NCBI RefSeq assembly: GCF_900168025.1 | Contig: NZ_FUYN01000006.1 | Coordinates: 62,001 to 126,000 of the forward strand | Direction: 5' to 3' | Source: Acetoanaerobium noterae | Lineage (GTDB): Bacteria; Bacillota; Clostridia; Peptostreptococcales; Filifactoraceae | Length of the DNA: 64,000 nucleotides | In this document: one piece after another, positions 8,598 to 16,164 of the stretch | How the letters are laid out: the number at the start of each line of letters is the position of its first letter | Position numbering within the stretch: the first letter of the stretch is position 1 | Translations under genes and position numbers: made by a program | The notes under the pieces: model-generated | Told to the model about the DNA's origin: nothing | The model's input: only the letters and a program-made list of their open reading frames with translations | Database searches by the model: none

Positions 8598-9887
8598 ATG
8601 AAGCAAATAAAAAATATAACCATCCTTCACTTAAATCCTAACAATCAAATCAAAGCTCAATTAGAATCGAATTATAAAGCTTCCTACCCTGAGGCTATTT
8701 TTGAAATATATGATTTGTCAGAGTATGATATTAAAAACTGTATAGGTTGCTGGAATTGCTGGGTAAAGACTCCTGGAAGATGCGTTCATAAAGATAAGCT
8801 AAGTGAATGCTACTTTGCTATAATAAATAGTGATATCTGTGTGTTTTCTCATGAAGTAAAAAATGGCTTCCTATCTGGAAACTCAAAAACATGTATGGAT
8901 AGGCTAATCCCATTATTTCATCCTCACATAAAAATAGTAAATAATGAAATGATGCATTATGAACGCTATGCTTCTATGCCTCAAATGCATTACGCCTACA
9001 GCCTTGCTCCAAATGAAAAAGAGCTTGCGCAAAGAGAAATCAATTGTTTAGAGGGCTATTTCTTTAGATGCAATGAACATTTCAGAGCTAAAGGAATGAT
9101 GCACCAGCTAAATGCAGATTCCATAATAAGCTCAAAAGATACAATGACTAGAATAAGTCCAATCATCCCTGAAAAGATGAAAAATATGTCATCTCCTATA
9201 TCTAGTTCAAGTAAAATTGCTATATACAATGGTTCTCCAAGAAGCACAGCTTCTAATACCACGCTTTTAGTTGAGCAGTTCAAAAAAGGATTACTAATAG
9301 AGGGCATCCTTGAAGAGCAAATTGAGGTTCATAACCTAAGCCAAATCTCTAAGCATGAAGAAATTGCATCTAAGTTTTACGATGTGGATTATCATATGTT
9401 TATTATGCCTTTATATGTACATAGCATGCCTGGAATAGTAAAGCATTTTATAGATGCTGTAGAATCTAAAACTTCTGATAATAAGAATAACATATCTCCT
9501 AAAGTTGGTTTTTTTGTTCAATCTGGCTTCAAGGAAGGCTATCAATCTTTTTATTGCAGAGCAGCACTTGAAACAATTTGTATTCACAACGACTGGATAT
9601 ATAGTGGATGTGGAATCAAAGGAGGGATGGAGGGACTTAGGCTTACTCCAGAAAAAGCAAACGCAAAAATTTATTCTGCTTTTAATGAGCTTGGCTCATA
9701 TTTTGCCAAAAATGGTTACCTGCCATCTGATATACTGGACGAATTAATCAAGCCAGTGCATCTGACAAAATCTCTTAAGCTTGCTTTTACTCTACTTCCA
9801 AATAAGCTAATTCAGCTATACTGGGATAGCCAGATGAAGAAAAACAAAGTAATCGAGCAGTCATATGCTCAGCCATATAAAAAATAA
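8598..9887 (+). CDS. Tandem flavodoxin-fold NAD(P)H:FMN oxidoreductase-like protein
   Basis: A 429-aa protein with two flavodoxin-like halves. The N-terminal half carries Cys48-x2-Cys51-x2-Cys54-x7-Cys62 (CIGCWNCWVKTPGRC), the spacing of the compact 4Fe-4S site in iron-sulfur flavoproteins, and it begins with an unusual ITILHLNPN loop instead of a GSPR loop. The C-terminal half, from about residue 205, has a good FMN phosphate loop, NGSPRSTASNTT, and PLYVHSMPG, but no Cys cluster. Typical family members are about 200 aa with a single domain. It is co-directional with the DJ-1 gene. A role in quinone or electrophile reduction is inferred. Confidence 0.75.
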   Translation: MKQIKNITILHLNPNNQIKAQLESNYKASYPEAIFEIYDLSEYDIKNCIGCWNCWVKTPGRCVHKDKLSECYFAIINSDICVFSHEVKNGFLSGNSKTCMDRLIPLFHPHIKIVNNEMMHYERYASMPQMHYAYSLAPNEKELAQREINCLEGYFFRCNEHFRAKGMMHQLNADSIISSKDTMTRISPIIPEKMKNMSSPISSSSKIAIYNGSPRSTASNTTLLVEQFKKGLLIEGILEEQIEVHNLSQISKHEEIASKFYDVDYHMFIMPLYVHSMPGIVKHFIDAVESKTSDNKNNISPKVGFFVQSGFKEGYQSFYCRAALETICIHNDWIYSGCGIKGGMEGLRLTPEKANAKIYSAFNELGSYFAKNGYLPSDILDELIKPVHLTKSLKLAFTLLPNKLIQLYWDSQMKKNKVIEQSYAQPYKK

Positions 9888-9959
9888 GGATTACATTCAT
9901 TAAATCAATGTAAATTGTTAATTCTATCTGGAAACCTTGTTTTATTCACCGATAATTTA

Positions 9960-10010
9960 AAAGACTTTATTCAAGGAAGACTAGCGCCCATGAATAAAGT
10001 CTTTGTTTTT
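9960..10010 (+). terminator. Terminator of the DJ-1/flavodoxin operon
   Basis: A perfect 14-bp stem (9960-9973 with 9991-10004) with a 17-base loop, followed by GTTTTT on the plus strand. It abuts the end of the convergent gene at 10009. Confidence 0.85.
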
Positions 10011-10608
10011 ATCTCTTTGCTTTAAATGGATATTTCATTAGTCCATGCTCTGTACAGTAGATGTAGAGATTTCCTCTACTTCTCATCATAGGAAGATTAA
10101 TTTCTGCATTTTGCTCAGGATATAGTCTATGAAGGAGCACTCTTTCATTTTGAACATATGCAATAAATAAAATATAATGCTCCTTAGTCATTGGATGGCC
10201 TATACTTATAAAATGCTGCATATCAATTTCTTGAATTGTTACTTCATGCTCATCGTGTTGTGGGACAGGTTTTAGCATTGCTAATTTTCTTCCACAGCAA
10301 GAAATTGCCGCTTCTCCAGTACTTATTAAAATATTACTACAACTAGGGCAAACATAGAATTTTACTTTTTCAATTTTTCCTATATCAGGTTTATTCGGCT
10401 TGAGTTCTCCTTCTAAAAGCTTAAGAACATCCGCTCCAAGCACTTCTGATAATTCTGTCCAAAGAGTAACATCTGGACATCCCATTCCACATTCCCATTT
10501 AGAAACGGTTTTATTACTTATATTTAAGCTATCTGCTACTTGCTTTTGAGTCAGTCCTTTTTCATTTCTAAGCTTTAATATCAATTGTCCTACTTTCTTG
10601 CAATCCAT
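10009..10608 (-). CDS. XRE regulator fused to desulfoferrodoxin-like (superoxide reductase) domain
   Basis: A 199-aa two-domain protein. Residues 5-60 are a Cro/C1 helix-turn-helix (LTQKQVADSLNISNKTVSKW). Residues 83-195 match desulfoferrodoxin. The rubredoxin-like iron site has Cys87-x2-Cys90 and Cys104-Cys105. The superoxide reductase centre has His121, His138 and His144 (HPMTKEHYI), then Cys185-x2-His188. All iron ligands of both centres appear to be kept. This implies a DNA-binding sensor whose signal is superoxide, peroxide or iron, or possibly a DNA-targeted superoxide reductase. Start ATG 10608 follows AAGGAAG. The adjacent GIY-YIG gene is 18 bases upstream and probably co-transcribed. 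Confidence 0.85.
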   Translation of the reverse strand: MDCKKVGQLILKLRNEKGLTQKQVADSLNISNKTVSKWECGMGCPDVTLWTELSEVLGADVLKLLEGELKPNKPDIGKIEKVKFYVCPSCSNILISTGEAAISCCGRKLAMLKPVPQHDEHEVTIQEIDMQHFISIGHPMTKEHYILFIAYVQNERVLLHRLYPEQNAEINLPMMRSRGNLYIYCTEHGLMKYPFKAKR

Positions 10609-10626
10609 CTCTTCACTTCCTTTTCA

Positions 10627-10971
10627 TCATTTCCAAATTATGCTACTGTTTTCAATACTATCTAAACATTCCTCTAGCATAGCTTCAAGCTTATCAGTAT
10701 AGTCCTTTTGTGGGTCTTCATACTTTAGAATTTTAACTACACTAAACTCAAAATTACTTTCTCCATACTTCTTCCAAAGCTCTTTCATTCTCTTGTTCGG
10801 ATGCGTTTGAGTCAAAAGCTTAAATCTATTGCTATTATAGTCTGCTTTAGTATCTTTAGAAATTCCTAAAAAAATCTCACCTGTTTCTCCACACTTAAAA
10901 GCTATTATTCCCATCTCTGGATGTCTATTTTTATAATCTTCCATAAGTTGTTTTTTTCTATTCATATCCAT
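10627..10971 (-). CDS. GIY-YIG nuclease family protein (small clostridial type)
   Basis: A 114-aa protein with a degenerate GIY-YIG core: MGIIAFKCGETGEIFLGIS takes the place of the two-strand GIY...YIG signature, followed by NRFKLLTQTHPNKRMKELWK and YGESNFEFSVV. Small proteins of this pattern in clostridia are annotated as GIY-YIG nuclease family; activity is unproven and the catalytic Arg/Glu are not obvious. I start at ATG 10971, six bases after GAGGTG, not at the GTG inside that motif. It lies 18 bases upstream of the XRE-desulfoferrodoxin gene on the same strand. Confidence 0.65.
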   Translation of the reverse strand: MDMNRKKQLMEDYKNRHPEMGIIAFKCGETGEIFLGISKDTKADYNSNRFKLLTQTHPNKRMKELWKKYGESNFEFSVVKILKYEDPQKDYTDKLEAMLEECLDSIENSSIIWK

Positions 10972-11003
10972 TTGCTTCACCTCATAATTATCTTACTATG
11001 CAA

Positions 11004-11075
11004 AGTCTACGGGGACAATCCATGCTCCGTAGACTCAAAAAAACCTGACTTCGATAAAACACGAAATCAGGTTTT
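11004..11075 (-). terminator. Twin hairpins ending the yjdM-like transcript
   Basis: Two hairpins in series. Arms 11040-11053 and 11062-11075 form a stem flanked by A and T runs on both strands, so it can terminate in either direction. A second stem pairs 11004-11014 with 11025-11035. On the minus strand the first hairpin is followed by a T tract, fitting termination of the yjdM-like gene. Confidence 0.75.
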
Positions 11076-11117
11076 TTCTTTAATTATTTTATTTGAGGGA
11101 CCGTTACTCATTTAGGT

Positions 11118-11453
11118 CTAGAGTTTTTTAACAAACTCTGATTTTAGCTTCATAGCTCCAAATCCATCTATTTTACAATCTATATTGTGTATTCCATCAT
11201 CTATGAGCCTTATATTTTTCACTTTAGTACCTTGCTTTAAAGGAGCCGAGCTTCCTTTAACCTTCAAATCCTTTATTATAGTGATAGAATCTCCGTCTTT
11301 TAGTTCATTTCCGTTTGCATCCTTAACGCTTACTGATACATCTCCATCAGTAGAGTCTAAAGCACTCCATTCATGAGCACATTCAGGACATACAAACATA
11401 TTATCCATTTCATAGGTGTAGCTAGAATTACATTTTGGGCAATTTGGTAACAT
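11118..11453 (-). CDS. yjdM: YjdM/PhnA family zinc-ribbon protein
   Basis: A 111-aa protein with an N-terminal zinc ribbon, Cys-x2-Cys (CPKCNSS) and Cys-x2-Cys (CPECAHEW), followed by the SH3-like YjdM domain ([18 protein letters not shown]). It is historically called PhnA, but it is not the phosphonoacetate hydrolase and its function is unsettled. Length and motif order are normal for the family. Start ATG 11453 follows AAGGAG. It appears to be a single-gene transcript with the twin hairpins downstream. Confidence 0.88.
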   Translation of the reverse strand: MLPNCPKCNSSYTYEMDNMFVCPECAHEWSALDSTDGDVSVSVKDANGNELKDGDSITIIKDLKVKGSSAPLKQGTKVKNIRLIDDGIHNIDCKIDGFGAMKLKSEFVKKL

Positions 11454-11539
11454 AGACTGTTTACTCCTTTATTAATCGTTATTTAGTAATCAACGAATAA
11501 TATAGTATCATATAGTCGATATCTTTACAAATATCTGAA

Positions 11540-12271
11540 TTAGTTTTTCCCTTTGCCCTTGCCATTTGATTTTTTTTCTGTCTGTGGCTTTTCTTTTTTT
11601 ACATCATCAGCTTTTTTCTCAACTTCAGCTTGCTTAGTTGCTTCAACTTTTAATTCTGTCTCAACTACAGGCTTTTTATTTGCCTTTACTTCAGCCATAA
11701 TTTCTTTTACTGATTTTTTAGCTAGCTCTTCATAATTAACGTCTTCGTCAGTACTTGCTGCTAGTTTTTCAAGAAGATTCATTTTACCAGGTGTTATTCC
11801 TAGCTGTTTTGCCATCTCAAATCTCTTTTGTATAAATTCTGGTTGCTTCTTGATTTCTGTTTCAATTTCACCTTCAACCAAGCCTTTTAGTTCTTCATTT
11901 AAAGTTTTTCCAAGTTCTTCATCTGTAGATGCAATACTTATATTATATTCTGGTTTTTCTTCGTAGCTTGAAAGAATTAGTTCTATAGATTCATTTATAG
12001 TTTTCCCCTGCTCCAACACTGAAGCTGCTAGCTCTTTGTCTGTTCCCTCAATAAGCTTTATAGCACCTTTTTCATCCAACACAAAAGTGTATTCATCTTC
12101 TAATGCAGTTAAAGTAACTGATGCAGAAAAATCTGTCACAGGTGCTGGCTCAGTTATTTCTGTAGCTGGTTGTTCTGGCACTACTTCCTCTGCATATGAA
12201 GCTAATGTAAATGTAGATGCCGTAGCTGCTACAACTGCAAGACTTAATAATTGTTTCATTTTTTTATTCAT
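11540..12271 (-). CDS. Secreted protein resembling the extracellular domain of anti-sigma-I factor RsgI
   Basis: A 243-aa exported protein with a Lys-rich signal peptide (residues 1-27, cleavage near SYA-EE). The mature part resembles the RsgI outer domain: FVLDEKGAIKLIEGTD, then GKTINESIELILSS, and finally KQLGITPGKMNLLEKL, close to the GISPGKLNLI motif seen there. The membrane helix and cytoplasmic sigma-binding part of RsgI are absent. The C-terminus is a Lys/Glu repeat ending GKGKGKN. No SigI gene is in the window. The start follows AGGAGG. The function is unknown and the family link is by pattern only. Confidence 0.6.
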   Translation of the reverse strand: MNKKMKQLLSLAVVAATASTFTLASYAEEVVPEQPATEITEPAPVTDFSASVTLTALEDEYTFVLDEKGAIKLIEGTDKELAASVLEQGKTINESIELILSSYEEKPEYNISIASTDEELGKTLNEELKGLVEGEIETEIKKQPEFIQKRFEMAKQLGITPGKMNLLEKLAASTDEDVNYEELAKKSVKEIMAEVKANKKPVVETELKVEATKQAEVEKKADDVKKEKPQTEKKSNGKGKGKN

Positions 12272-12346
12272 AATATTCCTCCTAAAATATCAAAGATTAA
12301 ATTTGCCCTATTACTTTCGTAAAATTATTTTACCACATTTTCAATT

Positions 12347-12397
12347 AAAAAAACACTATTAAGAATAATTTTTATATAAAATATCATAATAGTGTTT
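12347..12397 (-). terminator. Terminator downstream of msrB
   Basis: Arms 12351-12361 and 12387-12397 are perfect complements (AAACACTATTA / TAATAGTGTTT) around a 25-base A/T loop, with an A run on one side and a T run on the other. It can serve msrB on the minus strand and may be bidirectional. Confidence 0.7.
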
Positions 12398-12410
12398 TTA
12401 TTAAAGCTTT

Positions 12411-12857
12411 CTATTTATCTATATAATCCTCATACCCTTCTTTTATCATATCTGCTTTAGGTATGAATTTAAGAGATGCTGAATTTATGCAGTATCTAAG
12501 CCCCGTAGGCAACGGTCCATCTGGAAATACGTGTCCTAAATGAGAGTCTGCATATCTGCTTCTTACTTCAGTTCTTGGAATAAGAAGCTTAAAATCTTTT
12601 TTGCTGATTATAAAATGTTCATCTATAGGCTTTGTAAAGCTTGGCCATCCACAACCTGCATCAAATTTATCCTTTGATGAAAATAATGGCTCACCAGATA
12701 CTATATCCACATAAATCCCATCCTCATTAAAGTCCCAAAATTCATTAGAAAAAGGTCTTTCTGTCGCTTCTTTTTGGGTTACCTGATACTGTATATCTGT
12801 CAATTCCTTTAAATCTTTAGATGCTTTTGATTTTTCCCATTTAGAATAATCACTCAT
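12411..12857 (-). CDS. msrB: Peptide-methionine (R)-S-oxide reductase
   Basis: A 148-aa MsrB that reduces methionine-R-sulfoxide in proteins, using thioredoxin. The catalytic Cys is residue 123 ([11 protein letters not shown]) and a second Cys, residue 69, lies in [17 protein letters not shown] is conserved. The two zinc-binding CxxC pairs of many MsrB proteins are absent, placing it in the zinc-free group. A Cys, not Sec, is encoded at the active site. It is not fused to MsrA. Start ATG 12857 follows AGGAGAGG. It fits the window's other oxidative-damage functions. Confidence 0.95.
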   Translation of the reverse strand: MSDYSKWEKSKASKDLKELTDIQYQVTQKEATERPFSNEFWDFNEDGIYVDIVSGEPLFSSKDKFDAGCGWPSFTKPIDEHFIISKKDFKLLIPRTEVRSRYADSHLGHVFPDGPLPTGLRYCINSASLKFIPKADMIKEGYEDYIDK

Positions 12858-12939
12858 AACTATCCTCTCCTACTAAAAGTATATTTCTATAATTTATACC
12901 CAAATTATCCATTTTAATATAATAATTGCTTGATTATCC

Positions 12940-14574
12940 TTACCCAAGTGCTCTAAGCTTATTTAAAATTTCATTATATTCTAAATCTAACCTTGCTTTA
13001 TCTTCTATGCTTATCTGAGTTGATAATCTTCCTATAACCTCTGCCATACGATTCTTCAATATTATTTCTTCTTCTACTTTATTTTTTTCTTTATTACTTA
13101 CTTTATTTATAGGATATAAATACTCCTCATAACCACCTCTATACAGCTTCAGCTTCTTATCTTCTATAGCTATTATTTGATTTGCTACCGAACTGATAAA
13201 TTTCCTATCGTGAGATACGAATAAAAGTGCTTTATCGTAATCTATTAATGCTTCTTCTATGACTTCTAGGCTACTTATATCCAAGTAATTAGTTGGCTCA
13301 TCCAAAATGAGCATGTTGATATCCTCTAGCAGTATTTTCGCAAATGACACCTTGACTAGCTCTCCGCCACTTAGTACCTTGGCTTTTTTATATACTGATT
13401 CTCCTCTAAATAGTAGTCTTGCTAGTAACAGTCTTGCAAAATCCTCCTTATAGATGCTATTTTCCATGACGTTTTCTATTATACTTAACTCAGGCTTTAA
13501 AATTTTAAGCTCTTGATTAAAATAACCGATTTTAGCAGTTTTAGACACTTTTATTTGCTCATCTCTTTCTAATATCATGTTAATAAGAGTGGTTTTTCCT
13601 GAGCCATTTGCTCCTACTATTGCTGTTTTAGTTCCATTTTCTATTGCAAACTCAGCATCTTTAAAAATCACTCTACCTGCAAAGGATTTATTGAGCTTTT
13701 TAGCTTCTATCAAGATTTTACTGTGAGATTTTTCTGAGCCTTGTATATCAAAATGTATTTTCGACTGAGTTTTGGGTTTTTCCTTGATTTCTAGATGCTC
13801 TATCCTAGTTTTAACGCTCTTTGCAATCTTATCGAGCTTAGCTTTTTGCTTTTGCCCTCCCATTTTGTGTAGCCTAGCTTCGGAATTACCCATTCTTTTA
13901 GGTGCTTTTTTGATACTAAGAGATTTTTGCTTTGTCTGACTCATTACTGACTCTAGCCTTTTTTTCTCCTTGATATACTCTTCATGTTCAAACTCTGCTC
14001 GAAGCTTTTGATGCTCTTTTTGTGCTTTATAATCAGAATAGTTTCCCTTATAAATTTTAACTTTACTGTCCTCGACTTCTATAATCTGAGTGCAAAGCTT
14101 GTCCAAAAAACTTCTGTCATGTGATATGACAATTAAAGTTCCCTTATATGCTTTAAACATCTCTTCAATAACTGAAATGCTTTCTATGTCAACATTAGTT
14201 GTAGGCTCATCGGCAAACATAAGCGGATAATTTTTTTCTAGTTCAAGTGCAAGCTTGAATTTAGTTTTTTCTCCTCCGCTCATAGTATCTGACCATTTAT
14301 CTGGTATTGATAATTTTGACGCCCATTTTGAGCTTATGGCTTTTTCTAAAGAATGCTTAAGCTGAGAAACATACCCTGATTTATCATATAAATTTACAGT
14401 TCCTTCATCAGGCTCTAGATTTTTTGCCATCAAATCTAAAAGCGTGGTTTTACCAGAACCATTGGCTCCTACTATTCCTATACAGTCTCCAGAATATAGC
14501 TTAATCTCAGGTATATCCAAGATTAATCTAATTCCATAATATTTTTTTATATTTTTTAACTCAATTAACAGCAT
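12940..14574 (-). CDS. ABC-F ATPase, Vga-like ribosomal protection type
   Basis: A 544-aa soluble protein with two ABC cassettes and no membrane part. Cassette 1 has GANGSGKTTLL, a TMSGGEKTK signature and ADEPTTNVDIE. Cassette 2 has GANGSGKTTLI, LSGGELVK and LDEPTNYLDI. The linker carries APKRMGNSEARLHKMGGQ, as in Vga-type resistance ABC-F proteins that displace lincosamide, pleuromutilin or streptogramin A drugs from the ribosome. The start is set at ATG 14574 because AAGGGAGG lies seven bases before it. In-frame ATGs at 14640 and 14610 would add a 22- or 12-residue extension but lack a ribosome site. The drug spectrum cannot be read. Confidence 0.85.
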   Translation of the reverse strand: MLLIELKNIKKYYGIRLILDIPEIKLYSGDCIGIVGANGSGKTTLLDLMAKNLEPDEGTVNLYDKSGYVSQLKHSLEKAISSKWASKLSIPDKWSDTMSGGEKTKFKLALELEKNYPLMFADEPTTNVDIESISVIEEMFKAYKGTLIVISHDRSFLDKLCTQIIEVEDSKVKIYKGNYSDYKAQKEHQKLRAEFEHEEYIKEKKRLESVMSQTKQKSLSIKKAPKRMGNSEARLHKMGGQKQKAKLDKIAKSVKTRIEHLEIKEKPKTQSKIHFDIQGSEKSHSKILIEAKKLNKSFAGRVIFKDAEFAIENGTKTAIVGANGSGKTTLINMILERDEQIKVSKTAKIGYFNQELKILKPELSIIENVMENSIYKEDFARLLLARLLFRGESVYKKAKVLSGGELVKVSFAKILLEDINMLILDEPTNYLDISSLEVIEEALIDYDKALLFVSHDRKFISSVANQIIAIEDKKLKLYRGGYEEYLYPINKVSNKEKNKVEEEIILKNRMAEVIGRLSTQISIEDKARLDLEYNEILNKLRALG

Positions 14575-14581
14575 AAAAAAT

Positions 14582-14603
14582 CCTCCCTTGGTCGAAAGAG
14601 AGG
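14582..14603 (-). promoter_or_regulatory. Hairpin sequestering the ABC-F ribosome binding site
   Basis: In the mRNA, CCUCUCUU pairs with AAGGGAGG, the Shine-Dalgarno sequence itself, through eight pairs (one G-U) around a six-base loop. Initiation at 14574 would be blocked unless the helix is opened, for instance by a ribosome translating the in-frame upstream ATGs at 14640 or 14610. Confidence 0.55.
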
Positions 14604-14900
14604 ATAGCATTCTAAATATAATAACTGCTTTAAAATACAAAATATATAGTGAATTACAAAATATTCCACCTAAAAATTTGTATATTAAAAACAGACCTAC
14701 TATATCAGCAAGATAACTTTAGCTATAGACACTATCCACTCATAATTTGATAAAATGCATGTCAATTAATCCCTAAATGGGAGCTTCAACAAGTATTTTA
14801 GTGTAATTATAAAAAGTGGTGTCTACTTCATCGCTATATTTACCTTGCCTTTCATTAAATTATTTTTCGCTTTGATTATAGCTTTTATTAGCTACTCATG
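14604..14900. other. Leader region upstream of the ABC-F gene
   Basis: About 300 bases with no convincing gene. It holds the ABC-F 5' region and the end of the polysaccharide deacetylase transcript direction. TAGACACTATCCACT near 14735 is partly complementary to AGTGGTGTCTA near 14815, so a long weak stem is possible. No clear sigma-A promoter pair was found. Confidence 0.4.
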
Positions 14901-15914
14901 TCAACTTTGCTCTTTTAAAAGCTTAATTATTTGTTCTAGATTCGACTTTTTAAATTCAACATTAGCAAATTTCTTGTCTATATCAGAGTTCAAAGGATAG
15001 AGTTTCTTAATCATAGCTATCATTTCTTCCTTTGTGTATGCTTTACTAAAGCTTATATTTGAAGTACCTTCTATTAGGCCCAATTCAGTAGCGGATTTTT
15101 TAATATCCTCAGTTGTACTGAGAAAGCTTCCTGTTTTTGCATAAAGAAGATTGTTTAAAAACTCTACTTCTGAAATTTCATCTACCCCTAGCTTTGGAGC
15201 TGTATATTGTGAAGCTTCTAGTAATTCAGATATACTAACTAGCTTATAGCCACTGCTTTGCAAACCTTCTATTATTTTAGGAAGGGCTTTTGCTGAGTTC
15301 GAATTTGGTATAGTGTGCATTAGCACTATATTGCCATTTCCTGCATTTTTTAGTACATGATTTGCTATTTCGTCTGAGGATTTTTTCTTCCAATCATTTG
15401 TATCCACATTCCAAAGAACAGTATGAGTATAGCCTGCATCAGATATAGCATTTAGTACAGTATTATTTTTAGCTCCATAAGGGGGTCTCACATAGGGTTT
15501 CATATCATAGCCTGTAGCTTTTTTAAAAGCATTCGCACTACTTGAGAGCTCGCTAATAATTTTGCTATAAGAAATCTTTGTAAAATAAGGATGAGAATAG
15601 CTGTGGTTCCCTACATCATGACCTTTATCTGCAATTGCCTTCATAAGCTCGGGATTTTGCTCTATAAAGCTTCCCAAAAAGAAGAAACTTGCATGGACTT
15701 CATATCTATCTAAAGTCTCTAAAACAGATTTTACATTTTCCACTGAACCTCCATCATCAAAAGTAAGGCTCATATATGGCAAATTTGGATTTCCTCTAGT
15801 TAATACCTTTGTCTGTGCATATACTTGAGAATAAGGTAAAAAGGCTACTAATACTACAGCTACAATCCATAAACTAGTTATTTTCATAAAAGAATTCATT
15901 ATCTTTTGTCTCAT
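14901..15914 (-). CDS. Secreted polysaccharide deacetylase (NodB domain)
   Basis: A 337-aa exported enzyme of carbohydrate esterase family 4. A signal peptide or anchor occupies residues 8-34 (cleavage near VYA-QT). The NodB domain spans about 45-235, with SLTFDDGG (metal Asp54 and catalytic Asp53), the zinc motif HSYSHP, RPPYGAKN and the final LMHTIPN. It probably removes N- or O-acetyl groups from peptidoglycan or a surface glycan. Residues 240-337 form a C-terminal helical extension I do not recognise. Start ATG 15914 follows AGGAGAC. Confidence 0.88.
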   Translation of the reverse strand: MRQKIMNSFMKITSLWIVAVVLVAFLPYSQVYAQTKVLTRGNPNLPYMSLTFDDGGSVENVKSVLETLDRYEVHASFFFLGSFIEQNPELMKAIADKGHDVGNHSYSHPYFTKISYSKIISELSSSANAFKKATGYDMKPYVRPPYGAKNNTVLNAISDAGYTHTVLWNVDTNDWKKKSSDEIANHVLKNAGNGNIVLMHTIPNSNSAKALPKIIEGLQSSGYKLVSISELLEASQYTAPKLGVDEISEVEFLNNLLYAKTGSFLSTTEDIKKSATELGLIEGTSNISFSKAYTKEEMIAMIKKLYPLNSDIDKKFANVEFKKSNLEQIIKLLKEQS

Positions 15915-16082
15915 ATCCGTCTCCTATCTTTACGCTATATATGCTTATATATATTGCTAGTCATCATGACTTATCCTTTCCTTTGTAATTTAATTCTATA
16001 TCTAATAGACGCAATAATCATTACAAAAGTTTTAATTATTTTAGTTTATAGGTATAAATAACATAGAAAAAATATATTATTC

Positions 16083-16133
16083 TTGTCAATGTAAATTAAA
16101 TTGTGTACAATATGATTGTATGTAATTTAATTT
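16083..16133 (+). promoter_or_regulatory. Promoter overlapped by 41-nt dyad, nitroreductase gene
   Basis: -35 TTGTCA (16083-16088), 17-base spacer, -10 TACAAT (16106-16111) with an upstream TG. A near-perfect dyad covers 16093-16133: outer arms AAATTAAATT / AATTTAATTT, wobble-complementary middle triplets, inner arms TACAAT / ATTGTA around ATG. The -10 box lies inside the left arm, as expected for a repressor operator. Confidence 0.6.
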
Positions 16134-16164
16134 GCAATTTATCAATCGAAGGGAGCATCACAAT

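Noticed and set aside
10627-10971. GIY-YIG gene as a homing endonuclease or mobile intron marker
   Set aside because: The protein is only about 114 aa with a degenerate core and no intron or disrupted gene around it.
11004-11075. Paired hairpins as a riboswitch
   Set aside because: They lie at a gene end, are flanked by A and T runs, and show none of the conserved junction sequences of known riboswitches; terminators explain them.
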